49,871 nucleotides of DNA from CAILHX01 sp046155285 (GCA_046155285.1 JBJXEA010000008.1:1-49871); one strand, 5' to 3'; counted from the first letter of the stretch, positions 25,319 to 34,125 are shown. Made by a program: numbers and translations. Notes: generated from the letters alone by a model not told the origin.

Positions 25319-25636
25319 ATGGCAACGGATCCATACCGGCTCAAATTTGTGCCGGACGCACTAGACGAGTGGAATGCTCTGGATGGTTCGCTCAAAGAAC
25401 CGCTCAGAAAGCTACTGAAAAAACGGCTCGATAACCCACATGTTCTGGGTGCGGAGCTCAAAGGCGAGCTGCGCGATTGCTATAAAATCAAGCTGCTCAA
25501 ACAAGGTTATCGCCTGATTTACGCGATTGAAGATGATGTCATGGTGGTGCTAGTGCTGGCTGTTGATAGGCGAGATAAATCGGTAGCTTATAGAGCGGCT
25601 ATAAAGCGGCTTCAGGATAAGGCGGATGCTAAATAG
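25319..25636 (+). CDS. RelE/StbE-type mRNA interferase toxin
   Basis: 105 residues, slightly long for RelE. Landmarks: YRLKFVPDALDEWNALDGSLKEPLRKLLKKRLDNP, LKGELRDCYKIKLLKQGYRLIYAIEDDVMVVLVLAVDRRDKSVAY. These follow the RelE/ParE fold with the conserved basic Arg/Lys around strands 2-4. Predicted to cut mRNA at the ribosome. Neighbouring VapBC-like pair is independent. Confidence 0.88.
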   Translation: MATDPYRLKFVPDALDEWNALDGSLKEPLRKLLKKRLDNPHVLGAELKGELRDCYKIKLLKQGYRLIYAIEDDVMVVLVLAVDRRDKSVAYRAAIKRLQDKADAK

Positions 25637-25657
25637 TGGGCTGTCCCCTATTATTCA

Positions 25658-26296
25658 TTAACCAAAGCGAAGGCGAATTGCTTCTCCAAGTGAATCTGCG
25701 GTGGCACGGATATCTTCTTTACGGTTGTTCTGCGTTAACCATTTGTAACCTAATCCTACTGTCGCAACGGTAACGACAGCCCCCAAAGCTAATGATCCGA
25801 TTGAAGGTAGCGCAGTTTGCGCTTTAGCAACTAGGCGCTTGTGCAATTTTTCAATTTCATATTTGTTAGCGCTGGATAGCCAATCAGCAAAAACCAAACC
25901 GTTTGTAAAATCCCGAGATATCCCTGTCGGGCTGCTATAGATTGGCAGATGTTTCAGTCTGACGTGCGAAATTTGTTTGGAGTTTAATGGAGAGTTAGAT
26001 TCATATTTGCCATTAGCACTGTTTCTAGCTTTTTCCAAATACACCTCGGAATGCACGCCATACAGATAGAGAAAACGAGACAATACGGGACACCAACAGA
26101 TGCCACCTTCATCCCAAGCATGCTTATGCTGTGGCCTTCGACTGTCTTGGTCGAGATATTCAGCAAAATCAAACTCAGATGCCACCGTGCCGTGGTCATC
26201 TGGATAGCCAACCCATTTACCACAGTGTCCGCACTTGGTAGTGCTCAGCGAAATCTCGGCAGCGCAGAACTGACATTCATGTTTATATGTTTGCAT
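25658..26296 (-). CDS. Zinc-ribbon membrane protein, unknown function
   Basis: 212 residues from ATG 26296, preferred over a TTG at 26314 because GAAGGG lies 10 bases upstream. Starts with a two-CxxC zinc ribbon (CQFC...CGHC, about residues 9-26), then a soluble middle with WCPVLSRF and LVFADWLSS, and a single hydrophobic helix (about 167-188: SIGSLALGAVVTVATVGLGY) near the C-terminus. Directly follows the broken DUF2971 gene, and the two may have formed one unit. Not recognised; DUF2971 neighbourhoods often belong to defence or stress islands, but that link is an inference. Confidence 0.6.
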   Translation of the reverse strand: MQTYKHECQFCAAEISLSTTKCGHCGKWVGYPDDHGTVASEFDFAEYLDQDSRRPQHKHAWDEGGICWCPVLSRFLYLYGVHSEVYLEKARNSANGKYESNSPLNSKQISHVRLKHLPIYSSPTGISRDFTNGLVFADWLSSANKYEIEKLHKRLVAKAQTALPSIGSLALGAVVTVATVGLGYKWLTQNNRKEDIRATADSLGEAIRLRFG

Positions 26297-26310
26297 GTCT
26301 ATAATACCCT

Positions 26311-26931
26311 TCAAGCCTTGACGTAATCGAAACGAATAAGCCTTGTGGACGGCCTTGCTCGAACGAATCGCACTTTTCCTTGATGTTGCCCCAATTTGAC
26401 CCAGTTTGTTATGACTGACTCGAAGTCAGGGTTCATCCGGTAGCCAAATGCTACCTCGATCAAGGAATCGGCCGGATAAGTCAGTGGCTGACCCTTTACC
26501 TCTAACACCCGATATTCAGATTCATACGCTCACGACATTGATTTCAGGTATGGCATCCTATGGATGTTTTTGCTGTCGAAGGTGGGTAATTCATTCACAT
26601 ACTCCACAGGTTGTCCAAGTTCGAGCGGCGAGGATTCACCTATCGTTTGGTCGTTTCTGACTTTGAATTTCAGTCGGAAACCTCGATGCGAGTCACCATA
26701 GTGTGAAAACATCAGCGCATCGTCTCGCGATTTGGTAGACATACAAAATGCCTTGAATGGATTTAGGAGGTTTTTGGCAAGGCTCCCATCTGCCAAAGCG
26801 CAGTCAAGTGGATCGTTAAAATTTCGAGGATCTGAAAAGTAAAGTTCACGGTCAACAAGAAGTTTTCGCCTATGCTTCCAGTCCTTTGGATTTGCAATTG
26901 AAAGATACTTATAGAGGAAAAAAGTACTCAT
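26311..26931 (-). pseudogene. DUF2971 family gene interrupted by an in-frame TGA
   Basis: Frame from ATG 26931 reads MSTFFLYKYLSIANP, ELYFSDPRNFNDPLDC and MFSHYGDSHRGFRLKF, which are DUF2971 landmarks. It stops at TGA 26530-26532. The same frame continues without shift as AYESEYRVLEVKGQPLTYP and on to TGA at 26311, giving 206 codons in total. The family usually has Trp before (A/E)YE-x-E(W/Y)R, so one TGG to TGA change explains the break. The second part could start at GTG 26508, but this is unlikely to make a functional protein. Confidence 0.8.
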
Positions 26932-26983
26932 CTACGGGGCCTTAAAAAAATAATCAATTGAATTAGACTCCATTGATTCCAAG

Positions 26984-27739
26984 CTAATTCGCCGCCTTGC
27001 AAATCGCCACAAACTCCTTGGCCGACAACGATGCTCGCCCTATCAGTCCGCCATCAATATCCGGCATGGCAAACAAGCCCTTTGCATTTTTTGCCGTGAC
27101 GCTGCCGCCATAAAGTATGCGTACTTTTTTAGCGATGTCTTTATCGCATCTGGCGACCCTTTTACGAATAAAGTCGTGAACTTCTTGCGCTTGTTCCGGC
27201 GTGGCGGGGTGGTCTGAACCCACCGCCCATAGAGGTTCGTAGGCGAGTACGGCGTGGGCAAGAACGGCGGGGCCGAAGCGGCGGATGAGGGAGTCTAGTT
27301 GTCTCCCGACTACATAATGCGTCCAGTCTGATTCGCGTTCTTCGGCGGATTCACCCATGCAAAATATGGGAATCAGGCCGACTTCTTGTGCGGCCAAAAA
27401 GCGCGCGGCGGCGGTGTCGTCGGTTTCGTTGAATTGGGTACGGCGTTCGGAGTGGCCGACGATGACGTGGGTGCAGCCGTAGTCGCGCAGCATGGTGGGG
27501 GCAACGGCGCCGGTTACCGCGCCGTCATTGGTGGGGCATAGGTTTTGTGCGCCCCATGCGATGTTGCTGCCGGTCAGCAATGTCTGCGCTTGGGCGATGT
27601 AGGGATACGGTGGGCAGATGACATAGTCGGTATTATTCAGTGATTTCAACCCATCTATACAGCCTTGCAGCAACACTTTGTTTTCGGCCACGCTGCCGTG
27701 CATTTTCCAGTTTCCTACCACTATTTTTCGTCGCATCAT
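26984..27739 (-). CDS. tpiA: Triosephosphate isomerase
   Basis: 251 residues, standard. Interconverts dihydroxyacetone phosphate and glyceraldehyde-3-phosphate. Catalytic residues seen: N10 and K12 (GNWKMHG), H96 (VIVGHSERR), E168 (AYEPLWAVG). Start could be 27739 or the second ATG at 27736. The Shine-Dalgarno TAGAGGT lies within the arm of the inverted repeat at 27744-27884, so that repeat supplies the leader of tpiA. Confidence 0.97.
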   Translation of the reverse strand: MMRRKIVVGNWKMHGSVAENKVLLQGCIDGLKSLNNTDYVICPPYPYIAQAQTLLTGSNIAWGAQNLCPTNDGAVTGAVAPTMLRDYGCTHVIVGHSERRTQFNETDDTAAARFLAAQEVGLIPIFCMGESAEERESDWTHYVVGRQLDSLIRRFGPAVLAHAVLAYEPLWAVGSDHPATPEQAQEVHDFIRKRVARCDKDIAKKVRILYGGSVTAKNAKGLFAMPDIDGGLIGRASLSAKEFVAICKAAN

Positions 27740-27743
27740 TTTT

Positions 27744-27884
27744 GGATACCTCTAAAAATTCAATTTTCGTCGCCATGCCACGTTGCTCACAAAAAATTAC
27801 TTCTTACATATCACTCATATGCCGCGCCGCAATTTTTTGCTCGCGCCTTGCCTTGCTTAGAAACTTAAATTTCTAGAGGCATCC
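27744..27884. repeat. 141-bp element with 17-bp terminal inverted repeats
   Basis: Left arm GGATACCTCTAAAAATT (27744-27760) and right arm AATTTCTAGAGGCATCC (27868-27884) are inverted repeats with two mismatches. The inside is AT-rich and non-coding. Fills the whole gap between the antiporter stop and tpiA. MITE-like, without visible target duplication. Confidence 0.65.
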
Positions 27885-27888
27885 TAAT

Positions 27889-29121
27889 TTACTCCAGTAA
27901 ATTGAGTTTCTGCGCCAGCCATTTGGTGCTAGTGGCTTGTATCAATATCGTCATCAAAATGGTGATGAACGTAACCGAGGCGATCATCTCCGCGTGCGGC
28001 GCTTTCATGCCCAACAACATGCCTGCCAGCGCCCCAGGAATCACACCGGTTTCGCGTGTCCAGCACATGAATAATAATTCATTGAAACTCCAATTGGCGC
28101 GTCTGTCAGGCCAAGCGCACAGGAACACCGTCGCGGGGCGCGCGACCAGCATAAACACTGCCACCACGCCCAAACCGCCTAGCCAGTATTGCTGCATTAG
28201 CGCGAAGCTGACCTGCGAGCCGAGCAGGATGAAGATGAACATGCGCATGATGAGCGAGGTGGTGAGGATGAAATCTTCGAGCTGGGTCTGGTCGCGCTTG
28301 CTGACTTTGAAGCCGAGCGAATCTTGGTTGCCGAGTATGATGCCGAACACGAAAACTGCCATGAAGCCGCTGGCGTGCAGGCCATCGGCTCCCATGTAAG
28401 CGCCGATGACGGCCATCAGCGTGACCACTGGCGCGTATTCTGCCAAAAAACTGAGTTTTTCATGCGCGATGAAAAATGCGGCGGCATAGCCCAAAGCACC
28501 GCCGATGGCGATACCTAACAGGGTTTGCTTGACCAGCCCGAACATCGCGTCGCCGACAGAAAAGTCGCCAGCGCCCATTGCTACGCCAAGTACCGTGAAG
28601 GTGAGTATCGCGCCCATCGCGTCGTTAAATGCGGATTCGCTCATCACGGTTTGTGCGACTTTGGGTTTGATGTGGATTTGCTTGAATACAGGCACCAGCG
28701 TGGCAGGGTCGGTGGAGGCAATCACCGCACCCAATAACAGCGCTACGATAGGCGGCACGGCAAAAATAACATAAGCCGCAAAGCCAGTAATGGCGGCGGT
28801 GATGAGCAGACCTAGCGTGGAGATTGTCACCACGGTTACCCACACTTGTTTCAGCACTTTCAACCGCACCGCCGCACCGCCGTCGAACAAAATATAGCTG
28901 GAGCCAAAAATCAGCAGCAGTTGATTGATGGCGGAGTCGGCTCTGACGTTGATGATGCCGGTGACTTGCGAGCCGAGCAGAATGCCCACCAGCAGCAATA
29001 CCACCACATCGGGGATACGCAACAGTCGCGCCGCTAAGCTGGACAAAGTGCCCGCTGCCAGCACCGTGCCGACGAGCAGCAGCGTGTGTTTGGCGAGTTC
29101 GAGAGAAGTTGAAGTTTCCAT
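27889..29121 (-). CDS. CPA1-type cation:proton antiporter
   Basis: 410 residues, about 12 membrane helices. Contains the family segments FDGGAAVRLKVLKQ (about 79-92), ASTDPATLVPVF (about 140) and ESAFNDAMGAI with the conserved ND pair for ion exchange (about 160). Also GMLLGMKAPHAEMIASVTF near the C-terminus. Lacks the cytosolic TrkA-C tail seen in longer relatives. Likely Na+ or K+/H+ exchange in the inner membrane. 14 bases after the OGT-like gene. Confidence 0.9.
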   Translation of the reverse strand: METSTSLELAKHTLLLVGTVLAAGTLSSLAARLLRIPDVVVLLLVGILLGSQVTGIINVRADSAINQLLLIFGSSYILFDGGAAVRLKVLKQVWVTVVTISTLGLLITAAITGFAAYVIFAVPPIVALLLGAVIASTDPATLVPVFKQIHIKPKVAQTVMSESAFNDAMGAILTFTVLGVAMGAGDFSVGDAMFGLVKQTLLGIAIGGALGYAAAFFIAHEKLSFLAEYAPVVTLMAVIGAYMGADGLHASGFMAVFVFGIILGNQDSLGFKVSKRDQTQLEDFILTTSLIMRMFIFILLGSQVSFALMQQYWLGGLGVVAVFMLVARPATVFLCAWPDRRANWSFNELLFMCWTRETGVIPGALAGMLLGMKAPHAEMIASVTFITILMTILIQATSTKWLAQKLNLLE

Positions 29122-29135
29122 AAGAACAGTATAAA

Positions 29136-31238
29136 TCAGGCTTGGACGAAAATATGTTCAGGCGGCAGATTGGCCTGTTGGCGTTGCATCATTTGCTGGT
29201 AAGCGTTTTCCAGGTGACGCGTGAATAGGGTGGTGTTGAACAGCGGGTGAGTGCTGATGTTTTGTTTGAGTTTTTGTTTCAACGCGCTGGTTTTTTCTGG
29301 ATGTCGGGCAAAGTCTAGCGCCATGTTGGCGTAATCTTCCAGCGATGGGGCAACCAGTTCTGGCAGGCCAACCGCGTGTAGTAGGCTCGCCGCCATTCTG
29401 CTAGCAAAAGCATCTCCGGAACAAGTCAGCACTGGTGCGCCTCCCCACAGTGCGTCGCTGGTGTTGGTGCCGCCGTTGAATGGCAGCACATCCAGCACTA
29501 AATCCGCCAGTTGATAGCGGGCAAGGTGTTCCGCATAGGGCAGCCGTCCGGCGAATATCAGCCTGTCCGGCGACACTTGTTGTTTTGCAGCCCATTGCTT
29601 GAGGTTTTCGATCTGTTGCGGATGCTCGCCTAGCAGCCAAAGCACGGTGTTTTCGGTGCTTTTGAGCAGATTCAACCAGAGGTTAAAAAAAACTGGGTTG
29701 AGCTTGTAACCATTGTTAAAGCAGCAAAATACGAAATCCGAATCTTTCAAGCCGTGTGCGGCTCTGGTGGTTGCTGAGGCAATCGGGCGCTGATCGTCAT
29801 TGGCTTGAAAACAATGCGGCAAATAGGCGATTTTTTCAGAATAATGCATCCGTTGGTGTTCAGGGATGACGAGTGCATCGCCAATGATGTAGTCCATAAA
29901 CGACGCGCCCATAGTGGCGGGAAACCCCAAGTAATTGACTTGGATGGGCGCTAGTCGCGCAGCAAACAGTTCGGTTCTGGCGTGCTGCGTGTGTCCGGTT
30001 AAATCAATGGCGATGTCAATCTGTAGCTCTCTTGCCAAGGCCAGCACCGCATCTGTGGACTGCTTGCTGACGTCAATAAAATGGTCGCAAGCCGCTAGGA
30101 TGCGCTTCTGAATGGGGTCTTCAGGCACATGACTATATGAGAAGGCATAAACTTCAAATCGGCTACGGTCGTGCCTTTCAAGCAAACCAGCGGTTAAAAA
30201 CGCGACTGGATGCGTTTTGAAATCGGGCGAAAAATAACCTAATCGAACTTTAGGGTTTGCCGGATTGCGTTGCGGAAAAACAAGGATATTGCTTGCGGGA
30301 TATTTTGCCGCCACATAAATTTCTGCACATTGTTTTTGCACCGCGGCTGACGCGCTGATTGCCAATGCCGGCATCGGAGATGAGCATTTTTTACCTTGCT
30401 GGATACCAGCGATAAGTCGGCGTGATTGTTCTTGCCAGTTGCCCCAGTCGCACATTGTTTGCTGAGTCATCAGGCGCAAGCCGCTTAGAAATTCGTAGTC
30501 TGGATTTAAGCTAAGCGCCTGATCAAAGTCTTGCAGGGCCTCCTCGTAACGTCTTTGAATATGCAGAGCCACACCGCGATTTTTATAGGTATCCGCATTG
30601 TGCGCATTAAGCTGAATGGCTTGCGTGTAGTCTGTAATGGCCTCTTCAAAGCGGTTAAGTGTTTGCAGCGCATTGCCACGATTATTAACAATATCCGCAA
30701 AATTGGGGTTGATTTTCAGTGCTTGGTCAAAGCTGACGACGGCTTCATCAAAGCGCTTAAGGTCGCTCAGCGTGTTGCCGCGGTTATAAACCGCGCCCAA
30801 ATGTTGTGGATTAAGGCGAATGGCGTAATCAAAGCTTGATAATGCCTCGGTTAAGCGCCCTAAATCGCGCAAAGTGTTGCCATGATTGTTATGTGCGTCA
30901 GCAAAATCGGGTTTGAGCAAAATGGCTTGATTATAAAAATCCAAGGCATGATCTAAGTTTTTGAGCGCTTGTAAAGCGATGCCGCCAATATAGTAAGCGT
31001 CGGCTTGTTTAGGGTTAATTGCTAATGATTGCCGGATAAAAGTGAGTCCCTGTTCATGTTGCCCCGCTTGAATGTAGATAGCGCCCAGCATGGTCATGGC
31101 TTGCGTATGTTGCGGATTTTCTGTCAACACGTTTTGGTAGATGGCGTGCGCCTCGTTCAGCTTGCCTGCTTGATGCAAAGCAGTTGCTTGCGCCAGGAGC
31201 TGAGCATGACGCGTTGCTGTTTCTATATCGTTTGCCAT
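29136..31238 (-). CDS. TPR protein with O-GlcNAc-transferase-like (SPINDLY) domain
   Basis: 700 residues. About seven to eight TPR units at about 15-260 (ADAHNNHGNTLRDLGRLTEAL, AVYNRGNTLSDLKRFDEAV). Then a GT41-type catalytic region (about 325-690): LGYFSPDFKTHPVAF, IDLTGHTQHARTE, APIQVNYLGFPATMG, FCCFNNGYKLNP, FNGGTNTSDALWGGAPVLT. Expected to transfer a sugar from UDP-GlcNAc (or similar) to proteins, cytoplasmic. The bacterial target is unknown. Starts 77 bases from the divergent pyrG frame. Confidence 0.92.
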   Translation of the reverse strand: MANDIETATRHAQLLAQATALHQAGKLNEAHAIYQNVLTENPQHTQAMTMLGAIYIQAGQHEQGLTFIRQSLAINPKQADAYYIGGIALQALKNLDHALDFYNQAILLKPDFADAHNNHGNTLRDLGRLTEALSSFDYAIRLNPQHLGAVYNRGNTLSDLKRFDEAVVSFDQALKINPNFADIVNNRGNALQTLNRFEEAITDYTQAIQLNAHNADTYKNRGVALHIQRRYEEALQDFDQALSLNPDYEFLSGLRLMTQQTMCDWGNWQEQSRRLIAGIQQGKKCSSPMPALAISASAAVQKQCAEIYVAAKYPASNILVFPQRNPANPKVRLGYFSPDFKTHPVAFLTAGLLERHDRSRFEVYAFSYSHVPEDPIQKRILAACDHFIDVSKQSTDAVLALARELQIDIAIDLTGHTQHARTELFAARLAPIQVNYLGFPATMGASFMDYIIGDALVIPEHQRMHYSEKIAYLPHCFQANDDQRPIASATTRAAHGLKDSDFVFCCFNNGYKLNPVFFNLWLNLLKSTENTVLWLLGEHPQQIENLKQWAAKQQVSPDRLIFAGRLPYAEHLARYQLADLVLDVLPFNGGTNTSDALWGGAPVLTCSGDAFASRMAASLLHAVGLPELVAPSLEDYANMALDFARHPEKTSALKQKLKQNISTHPLFNTTLFTRHLENAYQQMMQRQQANLPPEHIFVQA

Positions 31239-31372
31239 GAGGTTTGAAGTCGCACTTAGGGTCGGAAATTTGATGATTAAATCATAACTTTCTATACGCC
31301 AAGGTTAGCACTTGGATGTCGCTTTCGGGTAAAATTCACTCCCGTCCGGTAATCTCTAAAAGTAACAAATCT

Positions 31373-33022
31373 ATGACTAAATACGTGTTCGTCACCGGCG
31401 GGGTGGTTTCTTCCTTAGGCAAGGGCATCGCGGCTGCCAGCCTTGGTGCAATCCTAGAATCGCGTGGCATCAAAGTCACGATGCTGAAGCTTGACCCTTA
31501 CATCAATGTTGACCCTGGCACCATGAGCCCATTCCAGCACGGCGAGGTGTTTGTCACCGACGACGGCGCTGAGACCGACCTCGACCTCGGCCATTACGAG
31601 CGTTTCATCAGCGCGCGCATGAGCAAGCGCAACAACTTTACTACCGGTCAAGTCTACGAGAGCGTCATCAAGAAAGAGCGGCGTGGCGAGTATTTGGGCA
31701 AAACGGTGCAGGTCATCCCACACATCACCGACGAAATTAAAAACAACATCAAGCGTGGTGGGGAAGGTGCGGATGTGGCGATTGTCGAAGTGGGTGGCAC
31801 GGTGGGCGACATCGAGTCGCTGCCGTTTCTGGAAGCCATTCGTCAGATGGGGATTGAAGAAGGCAAGAACAATGCCTGTTACATCCACCTCACTTTGTTG
31901 CCATGGATTGCCGCAGCGGGCGAGCTAAAAACCAAGCCCACGCAGCACTCGGTGAAAGAGTTGCGCGAGATCGGGATACAGCCGGATATTCTGCTGTGCC
32001 GTGCTGACCGCAGCTTGCCGGAAGAGGAGCGCAAGAAAATCGCGCTGTTCACCAATGTGTCGCCAGAAGGCGTAATTTCAGCAGTAGATTCCGATTCCAT
32101 CTACAAAATCCCCGGTTTGCTGCATGATCAGATGATTGATGAAATCGTCTGCCACAAGCTGGGCATACTGGCGCGTGCGGCAGATTTGACGGTGTGGAAA
32201 AATCTGGTGGATGCGCTGGAGCATCCGCAACATCAGGTGAATATTGCTTTCGTCGGCAAATATGTGGATTTGACCGAGTCTTATAAATCGCTCACCGAGG
32301 CGCTGATACACGCCGGTATCCACACGCGTTCCAAGGTGAAAATTCACTATATGGATTCCGAAGAAATCGAACAAAACGGTTGTGATGCACTGGCTAGCAT
32401 GGACGCCATCCTTGTCCCCGGCGGTTTCGGCAAGCGCGGCACGGAAGGCAAAATGGCGGCGATTCGTTATGCGCGGGAAAACAAAGTGCCGTACTTAGGT
32501 ATTTGTTTGGGAATGCAGCTCGCGGTAATTGAGTTTGCCCGCAATAAGGCGAATCTAGCCAATGCTAACAGCACCGAATTCGACCCAGAATCACCGCACC
32601 CTGTCGTAGGTCTAATCACCGAATGGAAAGATGCTTCTGGCAATGTGGAAGTGCGTGACGAAAACTCCGACTTGGGCGGCACCATGCGCTTGGGGGCGCA
32701 AAAATGCCCAGTAGTGGCGGGGACTAAGGCTGCTAGCATTTATGGCGCGGAAGTCAACGAACGTCACCGCCATCGCTATGAAGTCAACAATCATTACGTG
32801 GATCAACTGGAAGCCGCTGGTTTGGTGGTCTCGGCTAGAACACCAACTGAAAATTTATGCGAAATTGTCGAGTTGCCGACCAGTGTGCATCCGTGGTTCG
32901 TCGGCTGCCAGTTTCACCCCGAATTCACCTCCAATCCACGCACCGGACATCCGCTGTTTAAGGCCTATGTAGAAGCTGCAATTGCCAGAAAACTTACATT
33001 AACCACAGATGAACACAGATGA
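31373..33022 (+). CDS. pyrG: CTP synthase
   Basis: 549 residues from ATG 31373 (MTKYVFVTGGVVSSLGKG), preferred over an upstream frame start at 31316. The N-terminal synthetase (P-loop SLGKGIAAASLG) and the C-terminal glutaminase with Cys in LGICLGMQLAVIE and HPEF are seen. Makes CTP from UTP, ATP and glutamine. The last codons LTLTTDEHR and the stop come from the CACAGATGAA repeat at 33000, so the C-terminal tail is altered by repeat invasion. pyrG-kdsA-eno-ftsB is a frequent proteobacterial order. Confidence 0.97.
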   Translation: MTKYVFVTGGVVSSLGKGIAAASLGAILESRGIKVTMLKLDPYINVDPGTMSPFQHGEVFVTDDGAETDLDLGHYERFISARMSKRNNFTTGQVYESVIKKERRGEYLGKTVQVIPHITDEIKNNIKRGGEGADVAIVEVGGTVGDIESLPFLEAIRQMGIEEGKNNACYIHLTLLPWIAAAGELKTKPTQHSVKELREIGIQPDILLCRADRSLPEEERKKIALFTNVSPEGVISAVDSDSIYKIPGLLHDQMIDEIVCHKLGILARAADLTVWKNLVDALEHPQHQVNIAFVGKYVDLTESYKSLTEALIHAGIHTRSKVKIHYMDSEEIEQNGCDALASMDAILVPGGFGKRGTEGKMAAIRYARENKVPYLGICLGMQLAVIEFARNKANLANANSTEFDPESPHPVVGLITEWKDASGNVEVRDENSDLGGTMRLGAQKCPVVAGTKAASIYGAEVNERHRHRYEVNNHYVDQLEAAGLVVSARTPTENLCEIVELPTSVHPWFVGCQFHPEFTSNPRTGHPLFKAYVEAAIARKLTLTTDEHR

Positions 33023-33135
33023 ACACAGATGAACGCAGATAAAACAAGAAAAACTAAAGGGGAAGGTATTGTCGTGAGGTTTTACGATATTGCTTTTGAG
33101 GTTATCTGTGTTTATCCGTGTTCATCTGTGGATAA
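33000..33135. repeat. Element with CACAGATGAA tandem units at both ends (inverted)
   Basis: Left end holds four near-identical 10-bp units (three CACAGATGAA plus CGCAGATAAA, 33004-33043). The right end (33101-33135) holds the reverse complement (TTCATCTGTGGATAA and related units). Between them lies about 60 bp without a gene. The left end overlaps the final codons of pyrG; kdsA starts 16 bases after the right end. Confidence 0.8.
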
Positions 33136-33150
33136 CAAAAAGGCTTTGAT

Positions 33151-33990
33151 ATGAAACTCTGCGGTTTTGAGGTTGGCTTAGACCAACCCCTGTTTTTAAT
33201 CGCCGGCCCGTGCGTGGTGGAATCCAAGCAAATGGCGCTGGATACCGCTGGGCAATTGAAGGAAATGTGTGCCAAGTTGGGCATCAACTTCATCTACAAA
33301 TCGTCCTACGATAAAGCCAATCGCAGCTCCACCAAGACTTTTCGCGGTTTTGGCGTGACCGAAGGCTTGAAGATTCTGGACGAAGTACGCGCCCAAATCG
33401 GCGTACCGCTGTTGACCGACGTGCATACCGAGGAACAAGTGCCGGAAGTAGCGGCGGTGGTGGATGTGCTGCAAACACCGGCTTTTCTGTGCCGCCAGAC
33501 TGATTTTATCGTGGCTTGCGCCGCTTCCGGCAAGCCGGTGAATATCAAAAAAGGCCAGTTCATGGCGCCGGGCGACATGCAAAACGTGGTGGATAAAGCT
33601 AAATCTGCCAATGGCGGCGCAGAGACCATCATGGTGTGTGAGCGCGGCGTTTCGTTTGGCTACAATACTTTGGTGTCGGACATGCGCGGCTTGGCGATTA
33701 TGCGGGCTACGGGTTGTCCGGTAGTATTCGACGCCACGCACTCAGTACAGCAACCCGGTGGCCAAGGCGACAAAAGCGGCGGGCAGCGTGAGCATGTGCC
33801 AGTGTTGGCGAGGGCTGCGGTGGCGAGTGGCATTGCTGGGATTTTTATGGAAACGCATCCTGACCCGGCCAAAGCGCTGTCTGACGGGCCAAACGCTTGG
33901 CCGCTGGATAAAATGCAGGCCTTGCTGGAAACGCTGATTGAGCTGGATAAAGTGACTAAGAAACACGGTTTTATTGAACAAACGTTGTAA
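33151..33990 (+). CDS. kdsA: 3-deoxy-8-phosphooctulonate (KDO8P) synthase
   Basis: 279 residues. Condenses phosphoenolpyruvate with arabinose-5-phosphate for LPS inner core. Seen: FLIAGPCVVES, SSYDKANRSS, GVSFGYNTLVSDMRG, DATHSVQQPGGQGD and EHVPVLARAAVA. The presence of Cys in IAGPC fits many KdsA of both metal classes; class not decided here. AAGG lies 8 bases before the ATG. Its stop TAA touches the four-hairpin repeat at 33989. Confidence 0.97.
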   Translation: MKLCGFEVGLDQPLFLIAGPCVVESKQMALDTAGQLKEMCAKLGINFIYKSSYDKANRSSTKTFRGFGVTEGLKILDEVRAQIGVPLLTDVHTEEQVPEVAAVVDVLQTPAFLCRQTDFIVACAASGKPVNIKKGQFMAPGDMQNVVDKAKSANGGAETIMVCERGVSFGYNTLVSDMRGLAIMRATGCPVVFDATHSVQQPGGQGDKSGGQREHVPVLARAAVASGIAGIFMETHPDPAKALSDGPNAWPLDKMQALLETLIELDKVTKKHGFIEQTL

Positions 33991-34087
33991 CCACCCCCGC
34001 CGCCGTGCGGCGACCCCTCCTTAAAAAGGAGGGGAGTTTTGTATCCCCTCCTCACCGAGGAGGGGTGGCGCAAAGCGCCGGGGTGGT
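33989..34087. repeat. Four-hairpin intergenic repeat, copy 3
   Basis: Bounded by ACCACCCCC and GGGGTGGT. Order: CGCCGCCGTGCGGCG, CCCCTCCTT/AAGGAGGGG, TCCCCTCC/GGAGGGG, GGCGCAAAGCGCC. Inverted relative to the copy at 7735-7864. Starts immediately after the kdsA stop; eno begins 38 bases after it. Confidence 0.85.
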
Positions 34088-34125
34088 AGGTTTTTCTGCC
34101 AAATGTTTTTGAAAAAGGAAAAAAT

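Noticed and set aside
31316..31372. Extended N-terminus of CTP synthase
   Set aside because: The extra 19 residues are not part of the family, whose proteins begin MTKYVFVTGGVVSS.
33004..33043. Possible CRISPR-like tandem repeats
   Set aside because: Units are 10 bp, contiguous and without spacers; they belong to an inverted-end dispersed repeat.
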